NCBI GenBank assembly: GCA_900208305.1
Contig: OAPG01000001.1
Span: 2,418,001 to 2,482,000, forward strand
From: Melanopsichium pennsylvanicum
Lineage: Eukaryota; Basidiomycota; Ustilaginomycetes; Ustilaginales
DNA length: 64,000 bases
Direction: 5' to 3'
In this document: positions 10,347 through 20,073 of the stretch, piece by piece
Layout: each line of letters starts with the position of its first letter
Numbering within the stretch: position 1 is the stretch's first letter
The notes under the pieces: generated by a model
The model's input: the letters and a program-made list of their open reading frames with translations, nothing else
What the model was told of the DNA's origin: nothing
Databases searched by the model: none
Translations under genes and position numbers: made by a program

Positions 10347-10755
10347 GCAGTAACTGACATTGTATTGTAGCTCTAGACATGCTTTTAGACATATTATGCC
10401 TGTGCTGATGGCGCCAATCTATAGTCTGATCTGCCCAATCTCGTTCAATGCAATGCTTTTTCTTGCCCAACTGTTTGCTTTTTTGTTTGCTCTCTGAGGA
10501 GCCAGATCATCTGAGTTCACACACCCAGACCAAAGCCAGATGACCTGATGGCAGAAATAGTGAGTCACAGGTTTTGGTTATGGTGTTGGTTTGGACCCAA
10601 GTCACCTGCCTTCAGTTTGGCTTTGCTGACAAGCACTTTCTCTTTTTACGATGTGACTGCTGTACATTTCTAAGGCCCAGTTTTTTATTTTATTTATTTT
10701 TATTTTTATTTTTTGGAGAACCTCCTAGAATGGTTTCGTTTAAAGCTTCCACCAC

Positions 10756-10756
<1 letters not shown>

Positions 10757-10790
<34 letters not shown>
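10757..10790. repeat. (AC)17 microsatellite
   Basis: Perfect dinucleotide run of 34 bp about 250 bp upstream of the Rmp1-like start codon. Confidence 0.95.
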
Positions 10791-10792
<2 letters not shown>

Positions 10793-11043
10793 ATGCATAC
10801 GGTTCACATAAACAAGCGCTGGATCAATTTGACTTTTGGTTACTCTTTACCATTGTCCGCTCGCTCGAAGAAAGGTTTTCATAGGAACCACCGTTTTCTC
10901 CCAACTTGATACCCAATAGCGGTGTGGCTGGCATGAGCTCGTGCTGTTTATGACGATATTTTTTTCGAAGGAAAAGAACAAGAACAACCATCTTTTCATT
11001 ACCCATCTCATCATCGTCTTCTCTGCAACCTTCTGGCTCGGAA

Positions 11044-12690
11044 ATGAAACCGATGGCGCCGTTTGAAGCAAACAAGAAACGAAAGAAAGGTGTTGACCAC
11101 GCTGCTCCTAAAGCTTCTTCTTCCTCCTCCTCCTCCTTGGCAGGCTCGAAGGGTTTGATGACGAATGGAACGAAGTTGAACAAATTGGACCAAGTGTTTT
11201 CGAGTCTCACGAGAGGTGCGGATAAAAGGATCGAGGAAGGTCATGACGATGGGAGGGTGAGGAAGAAGATCAAGACGACAGCAACTGCAACTGCAACAGG
11301 GGCTGGTGCGGGAGAGGGCAAGGGCAGGGACAAGGGAAAGATTAAGAGTGTTTCTGCGTTAGACCTCTTGACAAGCTCGATGGGGCCAATCAAGACCAGT
11401 GCACCAAAGACCGCAAAGAAGATGACGAAGCAAGAAGCGAAGGTGATTAACAAGACAGATGCTGCTCACAACGACGAAAGAGGCAAGGGAAAGAATGTTC
11501 TTAAGAACAAGAATAATGATGGTCAAGATGTTTCACCATCACAAACATTGATGACGTCTGAGAAACCCGTATCAACAATCACAGCTGTCACCACCCCTTT
11601 ATTGTCGCACAACGTCGACCACACTAAACTTTCCACATCATCATCAACAACAGCCGCTGCTGCAGCGATACCCTCCTCCTCCTCCTCCTCCTCCTCCTCC
11701 TGTCACAATATCAATTTTAGCACAACTACCTCTCCTCTTCTGCATCATCCCATCTTACCACCACCAACTGCTGCTGCGTCCAAGCCAAAATCTCAACTTT
11801 CTTCATCGTCACTGGACGTATCGCAACACATGAAAACATACAAATCCAACCTCCGACAACTCATCAAAACTTTACAAACTTTGGAAACAGAAATGGTGAT
11901 GGTGGATAGAATATGGTATAAGAACAAGAGTCAATTCAAAAATGCTTTTTGGTGGAATGGTTTCGATGCAGTTCGAAGGAGTTTACATAAACTACTCTTT
12001 GTTTTGCCTTTGGAGGAGGAACATGATCATGGTGCAAGATTTTCTTTTGGTCAGAATGTTGTTCGACAATTGATCTTGATTTATTCTGGATTAGGTGGTG
12101 GATTAGAAACTTTCCATCATCAACAACAACAACAACAAGATCTGATGGGTGGTGGATGGATGAGTATACCTAAATTTGACAAAAAACCATGTTTCGAAAG
12201 CATGAAATCCTTCCTTGATCAATCTTGTTCGCACTTTTACACTCTCATCTCGGATACGAGGGAAAAGTTGATCGTATTGAAAAGGTTGATAGAGGTGGTG
12301 GGGGAGAGGATAAGAAAGGCAGGTAAAATGTTTTTGATACATTTGAATACTCCTCCTGCACCAACTTTTGCTGCATTGATAACGACGTTGGTTTCGTTAA
12401 TGGCTTGTTTAAACGATCTTGTGAACCAGCTTACCTCATCATCATCATCAACAACGATGTCATTATCATCGGAAGATCAAGACAAGGAAAAAGAAAAAAG
12501 AAACAACAAGAGGTTGCAGATGATAGGGTCGCAAGATTCTTCACACCTCTCAAAAAAAATCATTCCACCACCACCATCACCATCACCATCACCATCACCA
12601 TCACCATCACCATCACCATCACCATCACCATCACCAACACCAACATTAGAAAGTTTACTTTGCTTGCTAAACACCTTGGTCCCCACATAA
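11044..12690 (+). CDS. Rmp1-like RNase MRP subunit candidate (nucleolar rRNA processing)
   Basis: A 548-residue protein. The first 270 residues are Ser/Thr/Lys-rich and probably disordered. A conserved-looking helical segment begins near residue 270, with the pattern MVDRIWYKNKSQFKNAFWW followed by a basic helix (AVRRSLHKLLFVL) at about 286-325. Spacing and chemistry (aromatic/basic, N-K-x-Q, two Trp, R-R then Leu helix) resemble the RNKNQH-WW signature of yeast Rmp1, a protein specific to RNase MRP, which cleaves pre-rRNA. The helical part continues to about residue 460. A (CCATCA)10 repeat codes a Ser-Pro run near the C-terminus, and the protein ends at the TAA at 12688-12690. The disordered head and Ser-Pro tail make it longer than yeast Rmp1 (about 200 residues). 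The call rests on a single motif and needs a profile search. Confidence 0.5.
   Translation: MKPMAPFEANKKRKKGVDHAAPKASSSSSSSLAGSKGLMTNGTKLNKLDQVFSSLTRGADKRIEEGHDDGRVRKKIKTTATATATGAGAGEGKGRDKGKIKSVSALDLLTSSMGPIKTSAPKTAKKMTKQEAKVINKTDAAHNDERGKGKNVLKNKNNDGQDVSPSQTLMTSEKPVSTITAVTTPLLSHNVDHTKLSTSSSTTAAAAAIPSSSSSSSSSCHNINFSTTTSPLLHHPILPPPTAAASKPKSQLSSSSLDVSQHMKTYKSNLRQLIKTLQTLETEMVMVDRIWYKNKSQFKNAFWWNGFDAVRRSLHKLLFVLPLEEEHDHGARFSFGQNVVRQLILIYSGLGGGLETFHHQQQQQQDLMGGGWMSIPKFDKKPCFESMKSFLDQSCSHFYTLISDTREKLIVLKRLIEVVGERIRKAGKMFLIHLNTPPAPTFAALITTLVSLMACLNDLVNQLTSSSSSTTMSLSSEDQDKEKEKRNNKRLQMIGSQDSSHLSKKIIPPPPSPSPSPSPSPSPSPSPSPSPTPTLESLLCLLNTLVPT
12574..12633 (+). repeat. (CCATCA)10 hexanucleotide repeat coding Ser-Pro
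   Basis: Ten perfect hexamer copies, all in frame, in the last exon part of the Rmp1-like gene. The hexamer preserves frame whatever the copy number, so length variation would be tolerated. Confidence 0.9.
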
Positions 12691-13091
12691 AAGAATCATT
12701 TGAAGTTACTACCAATGGCCAAGCGAACAAAATTTCACCTTGAAATTACTGGAAGTCGAAATTTGTTCAACATACCATTCCCCTTTCACGGCCGATGCGG
12801 TTTGTGTTTGAAAGCATGTGCATGTAGTCACGGGACCAAACCTGAATATCTCTGAAACCCAACGACAATAATATTTTTACAGTCAAGATTTTTGACATGA
12901 TACAATTCGCAGCAGACAAAAACAAAACCCCCCGGAATAATAAAAAAGGCACAGTCACTATTCCCCCACTTCGAATTGTTGTTTAACAGCATAGAAACAG
13001 TCATGGTCACGGTGCATGGCATTATCATGAATCGAAGATGAGAGGGATGAGAGGCTTGGCGCGGGGTTTGTCATCGCCCATTCTTGTCGCA
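12691..13091. other. Convergent 3' intergenic region
   Basis: 401 bp between the ends of two convergent genes. It presumably contains both 3' UTRs. Nothing else is recognisable. Confidence 0.5.
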
Positions 13092-16000
13092 CTATTCGGT
13101 AGGACTGTTTCGAAGTAGATTTGAAGAATTTCTTCCTTCTAATCCTGCTTCTTCGCCACCCTGTTGTTCTGCTATCGTCGTTGTTGTATCAATCACAACT
13201 TCCGCCAACCCATCCCCTCCATCGCCACCACTATCCCCTTGACCCAAACCCTCTTGCACCTCATCACCGTCTCTTATCGGATCCTCCTCCTCCTCATCCC
13301 CACCATTCTCTCCATCATGTTCAGTTTGTACTTGGGAACTAGCCACGATCTTCGGAACTTCTTCCGTTTCCTCTATCTCCCTTTCATCACCCAATCTTGT
13401 TCTGCCCATCGTCATTGTCGTCGTTGAGGGTGGTTTCTGATTCCATAAATTCCTGTGCAAAAGTCTCTTCCAATACGGAATTCTAACCCCTTCCCTCTTC
13501 ATCCTGATCAACTCATTCCTACTCTTATCCTTCAATTGCACATTATTCCACCTCGCCAGAACTTCACTCTCCGTCCCATTGACTCCATGCCTTTTCAGGA
13601 TTTCAGTGTAAACCTTGAACTTGGGAGACACGTTTTTATACCTTGCCAATTCGTGCAACGAATCCAACAAACATGTCGTTTCGGCGTCGGTCCAACGCGC
13701 TCGACCCGTCATATTGTGACCCGTAATGTACAGGTTTGATCGTTTGTAAGGTTGAACGTGAATGGTTTGTCCAAGAGGATCCGATCGTGAGGGTGGTGGA
13801 TTATTGTTGGCGTTTCTTCGACGCCTCTGCCTGGATAATTGGTTTCGGGGAGATTCATCGATGAGTTCATCCCTTTCCTCCTCCGCCTCCGCCTCCGCCT
13901 CCTCTTCCTCCTCCTCGCCTTGCTCCCCTCCTTCCACGCCAGGGAGATGGTCCACAAAAGGGGCTTCCTCCTCCCTGATCGGTCGATTACTGCGACGGTT
14001 TTCAGGTCGAAAAGGTCCAATCCTCCTCTTCAAAGGCACAACATCTTTGGACCGCAAAATCTCGGCTATAGCATCCCCATTCTTTCGCGTCGCAATCGCA
14101 TCCACATTCTCTTCCTCTCTATCATTCAGATCCACAAGCCGCATCGCTTCGTCATCGCAATCAGCTGTAGGATGATAAAAGTGTAACGTCCCCGGACGAG
14201 GCTTTTGAGCAGCAATGGCAGCATCCAGCGCTGCACGACGATTCGTTACCGCTTCATTGTCATCACCGATAAACTGACTATCCGGTGTTGCCCGTTCAGG
14301 TTGGAAGATGGGGTTCAGGCCTTCCATCCGGTTGCGTGCTTCTTCGATTTCCTCCTCCTCGTCGTTGCTCGCAGCACCTCCCTCGTGAAGCCGCCCAGAC
14401 GCCGTCCTGAGAATCCTTACCTGGGTTTGGGCATGGTCATCTGGGATACCTCTGCCAAACCCTGTGGAACCCGCATCCACACCTTGAGCGGCCCGAGAAC
14501 GAGTCACTCGGGCTGAGGTCGTTGCAGCTTTCACCGGAAACTCAGCGGCAGGTGGAATTGCTTCAGGAGCACTGCTCCCCTCCCTGATGTCGACGTCGTG
14601 TCGATTCTGAGATCGAGCCTTTGTGGGACTAGTAAATTCTTGTTTGAGCGCCAATTGTCTCACAGCACTACGCGAGCCTGTTCTTCTTGCGGTCTGACGC
14701 TCGTTGACATCATTCTCGTACGCCTCTCTATCCGTATCGGCTGCTTCTGAAAAACGAGTCGGCTGGACAGCAGCAGCATTGGACCGCAAATTACGTTTCG
14801 GCCTTGGAGTCCTTTGTACTGCAGTCTCAGTCTCGACGTGTTGACCTGAATCGACGGCTCTTCTTTTCCCTTTCCCTTTCTCTTTCTTGCTCTCCTTTTT
14901 CCCGCCTCGTGTGGCGTTTTCGAGAAACACGTCCTCCTCGTTCTCTCCATCTGAATCAAACCTGGACTCTCTCACTGCGGCCGTAGATCCATCGAGCAAG
15001 CGTTGGTTCTTTCGATTGCCTTCTTTGTTACGCCGAATAAGACGATTCTGACTATCGAATCCAAGACGGCTGGCTTTTTCCTTGGCCGGTGAGTCGAACG
15101 GACCGTCTCTGTTACGGCGTGGTTCGAGAGTAGCCGTGGCATCACTGGTCTCGGACACCTCCATATTTTCCAATAGCTGCGCTTGCGCGCGACCGGAACT
15201 GTTGAGCGCGGCAGAAAAACGCGATCCAAGTTGACCGGTTTGAGGTGGGCTAGATGCGACACCGCTAGATGAGGCTTCGTCTGGCGACGTCTCAAGCATA
15301 GCATCGAGTTCTCGGAACCTCTGCGTTTCCGTGAGGTCTGGTTGAGTTGCGTACTCCTGGCTGCTCTCTGCGTGCCGGTTGGCTTGTGAGGTTGCTTGGA
15401 TGTGCGTGTCCTCGAGCATGCCATCCAGCCAATGGGCGTATTGCGAAGCAAACGGCTGAGAAGCTTGCGCATCCGCCTTTGGCGTTGACTGGCTGGGGCC
15501 TGCAACGACGCTCGACGAATCGTGCATTCCATCATCGACGACGGAACTCGACATTGCAATGGGCTCTGGCGCATCGGAAGCGCTGAAAATACTCGATTCT
15601 CGTGCCAAGCGTTCCATGATACGCGGCAGAGTGGTGGAATGCATCCCAGCATCAACTTCTCGTACAACATCCCTGACGTAACCCGTGAGATCCGCCGCCA
15701 TGCTTTGAAACGAGAAGCTCTGTCGCATGGCTTCAAAGTCGTACTGCAGATTCTGAAGTTCGATCTGACGCACGTTGGCAAACGTCTCGTAGCGTTGTAC
15801 CATGCGATCGATCTCGGCCCTCGACAGACGACGCTGCTTCTTGACGCGTTGCAGCGAAAGGCGGACCACATCACCGCTCATCAGTTCGACCAGGTGGTCC
15901 GAGATGGCTATGCGGGCAAGATCCTCGGCCATGTCACCGGAACGTAGGGCTCTGACGATGCGTTCGAGACGATGTATATAGATCTGGATGCTCATATCGA

Positions 16001-17174
16001 GAAGCATGTTCAACACTCCATCACTGAGTTGCCATTGGAAAGGAAGGATCCAACGAAGAAAGATCCGACGAGCATCGCTGAGCTCGCTGATGTTTCGCAG
16101 CGGCGCTCTCACCACATCATCAATCGTAATTAAATGACCATCGCGCTTCCCATATTGCTCCGATTCGTACGGCAGTTGGTGGATATAATGTACGAAGGTT
16201 GCACAGTTGGCCATCTTCATGGCCTCCTCGAATCCCTCGGGTCTCGGTTGCCCTGATGTCTTGAGTGCTCGGGTGACTTCTTCGATATCGATGAAGTGGT
16301 GCATGTACTGGGCTTCGGCCAGAAGCTGGTTGGTCTTGTATGATTCGAACGGAGTCCAATTGCGCAGCATGTCATCGAACGATTCAGGTCGCCAGCCATC
16401 GGTGTAGAGTTCCATGTAATAGTGAAGGACGCCTTTGGCATTTATCACAAGAGCGGCGCAGCGCTCTTCAATGGTGGGTACGTCGAGGCGACCGTCTGGA
16501 TGTGCGAGGGACGGTCGGAGGCGTTGTCCCGGGCGCGCCATGGTTGTGTTGCCCTCGCGGGATTCATCCGGCGAGGTTGGGTCAAAATTGATTGCAACGG
16601 AACGGAGAGGGCGACGCGAGCTTGATGGCGCTGCGGAAAGCTCGCTGCGTGCTGTGTATAAGCTGCGCGATCCGGAAGTCTCGGTATTGGCGTTGCGGGC
16701 GAGCGGGGCGCTCTGACGGGTGCGACGCGGTGCTGAGCGGGTGAGGACGTTATCGGTCTGCGGTGGGCCGGCGATGGATGCTCTACCAACTCTCTCGCCT
16801 TGCTCTTGCCGCAGACGGAAGCGGTCGAGTGCAGTTTGTGTAGTGTCAATCGCGACGGGATCGAGCAAGACTCGACGATCAGGGCGCGGTGTGAGCTGCT
16901 CCAAGACTTGCAGCTCATCCAGAGCTTCTTGATCTACATCACCCTCGCTGAGTGCGTCGTCTGTCTCTTGTAGAGATGGTTGCGGAGGGATGGATCGACG
17001 AAGTGCAGTATTGTTGTTGTCATTGTCTGAAGAGTCTGTGATTAGGAACGTACTCGTGGCATGCCTTCTGGATGCTTTGCCAGACTGAATGCGAGAAGCG
17101 AAAGCGGATGTGGAACCAACGGGTGCCGCGAAGGACGTGCGTGTCCTCTTTGAACGTGAAGTGAGGACTGACAT
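13092..17174 (-). CDS. TRF-like telomere-binding protein (TRFH plus C-terminal Myb/telobox)
   Basis: A 1360-residue intronless gene. A helical block at about residues 230-430 (starting ERCAALVINAKGVLHYY) fits a TRF-homology dimerisation domain. A single Myb/SANT domain lies at about 1153-1215: RARWTDAETTCLLDSLHEL, then ARWNNVQLKDKSRNELIRMK. The LKDKSRN segment is close to the telobox consensus (VDLKDKWRN) that defines duplex telomere-repeat binders. The order matches mammalian TRF1/TRF2 and the Trf2 protein of Ustilago maydis, which bind TTAGGG duplex DNA. Between the domains are about 700 disordered residues (basic and Ser-rich), with an acidic Glu/Ala run just before the Myb domain (about 1085-1110). 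The canonical Trp of the telobox is Ser here. After the Myb domain the tail is acidic. The telomere role is inferred; a general Myb-domain factor is the alternative. Confidence 0.68.
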   Translation of the reverse strand: MSVLTSRSKRTRTSFAAPVGSTSAFASRIQSGKASRRHATSTFLITDSSDNDNNNTALRRSIPPQPSLQETDDALSEGDVDQEALDELQVLEQLTPRPDRRVLLDPVAIDTTQTALDRFRLRQEQGERVGRASIAGPPQTDNVLTRSAPRRTRQSAPLARNANTETSGSRSLYTARSELSAAPSSSRRPLRSVAINFDPTSPDESREGNTTMARPGQRLRPSLAHPDGRLDVPTIEERCAALVINAKGVLHYYMELYTDGWRPESFDDMLRNWTPFESYKTNQLLAEAQYMHHFIDIEEVTRALKTSGQPRPEGFEEAMKMANCATFVHYIHQLPYESEQYGKRDGHLITIDDVVRAPLRNISELSDARRIFLRWILPFQWQLSDGVLNMLLDMSIQIYIHRLERIVRALRSGDMAEDLARIAISDHLVELMSGDVVRLSLQRVKKQRRLSRAEIDRMVQRYETFANVRQIELQNLQYDFEAMRQSFSFQSMAADLTGYVRDVVREVDAGMHSTTLPRIMERLARESSIFSASDAPEPIAMSSSVVDDGMHDSSSVVAGPSQSTPKADAQASQPFASQYAHWLDGMLEDTHIQATSQANRHAESSQEYATQPDLTETQRFRELDAMLETSPDEASSSGVASSPPQTGQLGSRFSAALNSSGRAQAQLLENMEVSETSDATATLEPRRNRDGPFDSPAKEKASRLGFDSQNRLIRRNKEGNRKNQRLLDGSTAAVRESRFDSDGENEEDVFLENATRGGKKESKKEKGKGKRRAVDSGQHVETETAVQRTPRPKRNLRSNAAAVQPTRFSEAADTDREAYENDVNERQTARRTGSRSAVRQLALKQEFTSPTKARSQNRHDVDIREGSSAPEAIPPAAEFPVKAATTSARVTRSRAAQGVDAGSTGFGRGIPDDHAQTQVRILRTASGRLHEGGAASNDEEEEIEEARNRMEGLNPIFQPERATPDSQFIGDDNEAVTNRRAALDAAIAAQKPRPGTLHFYHPTADCDDEAMRLVDLNDREEENVDAIATRKNGDAIAEILRSKDVVPLKRRIGPFRPENRRSNRPIREEEAPFVDHLPGVEGGEQGEEEEEEAEAEAEEERDELIDESPRNQLSRQRRRRNANNNPPPSRSDPLGQTIHVQPYKRSNLYITGHNMTGRARWTDAETTCLLDSLHELARYKNVSPKFKVYTEILKRHGVNGTESEVLARWNNVQLKDKSRNELIRMKREGVRIPYWKRLLHRNLWNQKPPSTTTMTMGRTRLGDEREIEETEEVPKIVASSQVQTEHDGENGGDEEEEDPIRDGDEVQEGLGQGDSGGDGGDGLAEVVIDTTTTIAEQQGGEEAGLEGRNSSNLLRNSPTE

Positions 17175-18031
17175 ATTGACGTCTTAGAATGCAGCCTGGG
17201 AAGCCTGGTAGCTTCCTATACGTTTACAAAGCTTGTGTGGATGCAGCTGATATCAGAAGCATGGCATAATTGTGCCTTGGAAAGTGCTGCTGAACACGCA
17301 AAGCCTTCCAAATTGATCCGAGTCGTGCGCAGACTTGAACGCGTGTAAGCCGGCGGACGACGAGGTTGCGATCAGAGTGTGTTTGAAAGAGATGAACGAC
17401 TTGGGTCAAAGCTACGTAGGTGACGAAGAGACATGGAAGTTGAAGTCTGAGTTGACACGAGTTCGCACCTATCGAAGTAGTGAGAGAGGAGATGTGTTTG
17501 TGTTTGTTCTTAGAACGCTTGACTGAGCCCTGAATGCAATCACAAAAAAGTGACACCCTGTCAATGCCTGCCTCGGGTGGACGCGTGCTCGCCCCGTCAA
17601 GTTTGCTCTGCTATGCAGCACTTCTCCTTTCGACGCGTCCCTGTGACTGAGCTCTAAATTATACTTGTGTGAAATGTCTCTCACGCCTACAGGTCCTCAT
17701 TCCACACCCATCACGCTTGATTAAACATGGTCTCATCATTATTACGATCCAGTCTGTCTCGCTTTTCGCACGCGAAAGCGTTCGCGCCTTTATATGCACA
17801 GCGACGAGTCTCAAGTTCCAAGCACGGATCGTTAATTGAGCATGCATGCGCGTCTTGAGTGTGGAACATCTAATTTTACAGTAGAAGCAGCCAGTGGTCA
17901 CAGACTGCCCCAACACAGCCTCTTAGGCTGGACAAATCAAGCCAAAACACACAGCGGAGCTGATTGCGACGTTCGAAAGCGACCACGTCAAACGTCGGTA
18001 CCAGTTCGCTGTGATTCAAGGGCGAGACCAC
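17175..18031. promoter_or_regulatory. Upstream region of the TRF-like gene / 3' end of the transporter gene
   Basis: 857 bp between two minus-strand genes. It should hold the promoter of the TRF-like gene near 17175-17700 and the 3' UTR of the amino-acid transporter near 18031. No convincing motif or small gene is visible. Confidence 0.4.
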
Positions 18032-19639
18032 TTAGGATACGGAAGCGCAAGAGAAAGGACTGCCAACCTGACCCGCATTGTAACTGTCCCTGATCGAGAT
18101 TGCACTAGCCCAGATTCCCGCCACGCAAATCACCGCCGAGATTACGATGATCATCAGCGCAATAATAAGACCAACGATCTTACGCCGCGACTCGATCCAG
18201 CGGCCCTGATTGAGATAGAGCCACATGACAGCGCTGAGACCAGTGAAGAGAGACCAGAAGAGCGCGGCCTCGAGACCGAGGAACGACGAGAAGAACGGGA
18301 TCAACTGGGCCAGGATGAAGGCAAGCACCCAAGTGACAGCGTTGATGAGCGTCCAGACAAGCCAGCCGAGTTTGGTCGAGTTGTGAATGTGCTGAGGACG
18401 TGAACGGAAGACGATGATATAGAGGTGCTTGTTGGCGACTTGTCCGCTCTCGCACCCAGCAATGAGGATGGTGGGAAGAGCAAGACCATAGGCGATACGG
18501 CTCGTTGTGTGCGACAGGCTGCTGAGACTTGGCGACGTCGTGTATTGGCCAAGGTTGTGGTAGATGACACCTCCCACTAATAGATAGAGCACGAGCTGGA
18601 CAGCAACGAGGACGGACAGACTCTTGCGGAAGTCGCCCGGCTTGCGCATCTCGGAGATGATGGGCAAGTAACTGGGGATAGCACCGAAGCTGATAAACAG
18701 ATTGAGCACGTAGAGGAAACCTGTGAGGAAGTTGACCTTGACGCCAGGAGCGGGGCCGAAAGCGACGACCTTGATGGGAGGTGCGTTTGCTGGTGCGTTC
18801 TGTGGCCCAGTAATACCACTAGCGATCATGGCAAAGATGACCACCGTCACAATCGATGAGAACGAGACAAAAGCCGAAATGGAGAAGAGCTTGTACGATC
18901 TAGGCAGTGTGAAGAAGAACGAGATGACAGCAAAGACGAAAGCAAGGACGATGGCACACGAGTGCCATCCAAGAATGTGAAAAGCCTGTCCACCGAGCAG
19001 AACGTGATTACCCTGAAGGAAGATAGAGAAGATGAGCTGTGCGGCACCAAGGAAACGTGCACCCCATGGACCAAACATGAGGAAGCCAGCATCTTGAAGG
19101 TTCTGAACACCAGGGAAGCGCATCTTGAGCTTCCAGTACTGGTCACCAGTGTAGTAGCAGATGAAGGCGAAGAGGAAAGTGAGCATCACGAATGGCACCA
19201 CACCGATAGAGACAGCTACAAGCGGGATACTGAGAATACCGAGGGCGATAGCATAAGCCACCATATTGAAGTATCCTCCTAGCCAGCCAAGAGTCTTGGG
19301 AATAGCAGCATGATCGTGAGCACGCTGCTGCTCCTGTTCGACCTTATTAGCTTCCTCGATGTCGCTGACCTGAACATTCTGACCCTTCTCAGTAGTTTCG
19401 TACATCTGTGCGCCACGCTCGCCGAGGAGTTCAAAGAGGTAGCTGTCCTGCCAGGACTTGGCGCGCTCGCCGGATGGGAAGAGAAAGGAGCTGCCGACGG
19501 GACGAGAGGATTTTGCTTTGCGTTCTGGGGATGGCGATTCGCTCCGATTGTTTGGACGTGCGACGACGATGGTGGTGGTGATGGTATCGCTGCTCATTCG
19601 AGCGGGGGTTTCGGTGTGTGAGGTTGCCATCTTGGGCAA
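18032..19639 (-). CDS. AAAP-family amino-acid transporter
   Basis: A 535-residue membrane protein of the amino acid/auxin permease family (Pfam Aa_trans), which moves amino acids across the plasma or vacuolar membrane, usually by proton symport. A hydrophilic N-terminal region of about 120 residues is followed by roughly 11 hydrophobic segments. The first contains GWLGGYFNMVAYAIALGILSIP, the pattern of fungal neutral amino-acid permeases like Neurospora Mtr. The C-terminus ends shortly after the last membrane segment. The start is at 19639 (MPKMATSH); the ATG three codons later is equally possible. Substrate and exact membrane cannot be read. A 4.1 kb gene-poor region lies upstream. Confidence 0.88.
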   Translation of the reverse strand: MPKMATSHTETPARMSSDTITTTIVVARPNNRSESPSPERKAKSSRPVGSSFLFPSGERAKSWQDSYLFELLGERGAQMYETTEKGQNVQVSDIEEANKVEQEQQRAHDHAAIPKTLGWLGGYFNMVAYAIALGILSIPLVAVSIGVVPFVMLTFLFAFICYYTGDQYWKLKMRFPGVQNLQDAGFLMFGPWGARFLGAAQLIFSIFLQGNHVLLGGQAFHILGWHSCAIVLAFVFAVISFFFTLPRSYKLFSISAFVSFSSIVTVVIFAMIASGITGPQNAPANAPPIKVVAFGPAPGVKVNFLTGFLYVLNLFISFGAIPSYLPIISEMRKPGDFRKSLSVLVAVQLVLYLLVGGVIYHNLGQYTTSPSLSSLSHTTSRIAYGLALPTILIAGCESGQVANKHLYIIVFRSRPQHIHNSTKLGWLVWTLINAVTWVLAFILAQLIPFFSSFLGLEAALFWSLFTGLSAVMWLYLNQGRWIESRRKIVGLIIALMIIVISAVICVAGIWASAISIRDSYNAGQVGSPFSCASVS

Positions 19640-19994
19640 TGGTTGAGCTCAGAAAAGCTGGGCTACTTTTAGAAGTACGCGGCGTGGGTCGATGCGGCAA
19701 GTTGAGATGAAGCGTTCTCCGAAAGTGAACGCACGATTCGATTATTGAGAGCGAGAATCAGCGCGAAAGCTCAATTGTGCCAAGTGCGTTGAGCTTGATA
19801 AGTGCAGTGCAGCCGCAAATGAGAGAGTGCTCGTAGTGAGATGCAGATTGTGTTTGGACCTGACTTTTAGGGTTGAAATGGAGCGTCGCTAGCGAGTGAC
19901 GTGCTTGACCGGTATTGGACGTGATGGGGGAAACTTGACAGAGGCGGAGCAACGGCGTGGAGACAAGCGGAGGAGGATGCGAAAGTGTGCTCAT

Positions 19995-20061
19995 GGGAGG
20001 GGGAGGAGGAAAGGGAAGTGAGGTGATCTCACAAGTTGGTGAAGAGGGGGGGGTGGGGGGG
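19995..20061 (+). other. G-run block, possible G-quadruplex
   Basis: Several G runs on the plus strand, ending in G8 (20046-20053), one T, and G7 (20055-20061). The spacing would permit a G-quadruplex. It lies 350-420 bp upstream of the transporter start, on that gene's template strand side. Confidence 0.45.
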
Positions 20062-20066
20062 AACAG

Positions 20067-20073
20067 TATAAAA
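20067..20073 (+). promoter_or_regulatory. Orphan TATA-box-like sequence
   Basis: TATAAAA on the plus strand, directly after the G-run block. No plus-strand gene follows within 3.6 kb; an open frame from 20082 begins with GTG and has no recognisable features. Confidence 0.25.

Larger units (their letters stand above)
9693..11043. other. Long intergenic region with simple and degenerate repeats
   Basis: 1.35 kb without a supportable gene. It has a T16 run (9843-9858), a three-copy imperfect tandem repeat (10281-10346), a 14-bp sequence present twice (10172-10185 and 10595-10608), T-rich runs near 10680-10715 and an (AC)17 microsatellite (10757-10790). The last part presumably contains the promoter of the gene starting at 11044. 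The repeats hint at an old degraded element, but no coding remnant is visible. Confidence 0.5.

Noticed and set aside
13762..14175. Ser-rich plus-strand frames opposite the acidic region of the TRF-like gene
   Set aside because: They are complements of GAG/GAA runs in the Glu-rich segment and have no independent support.
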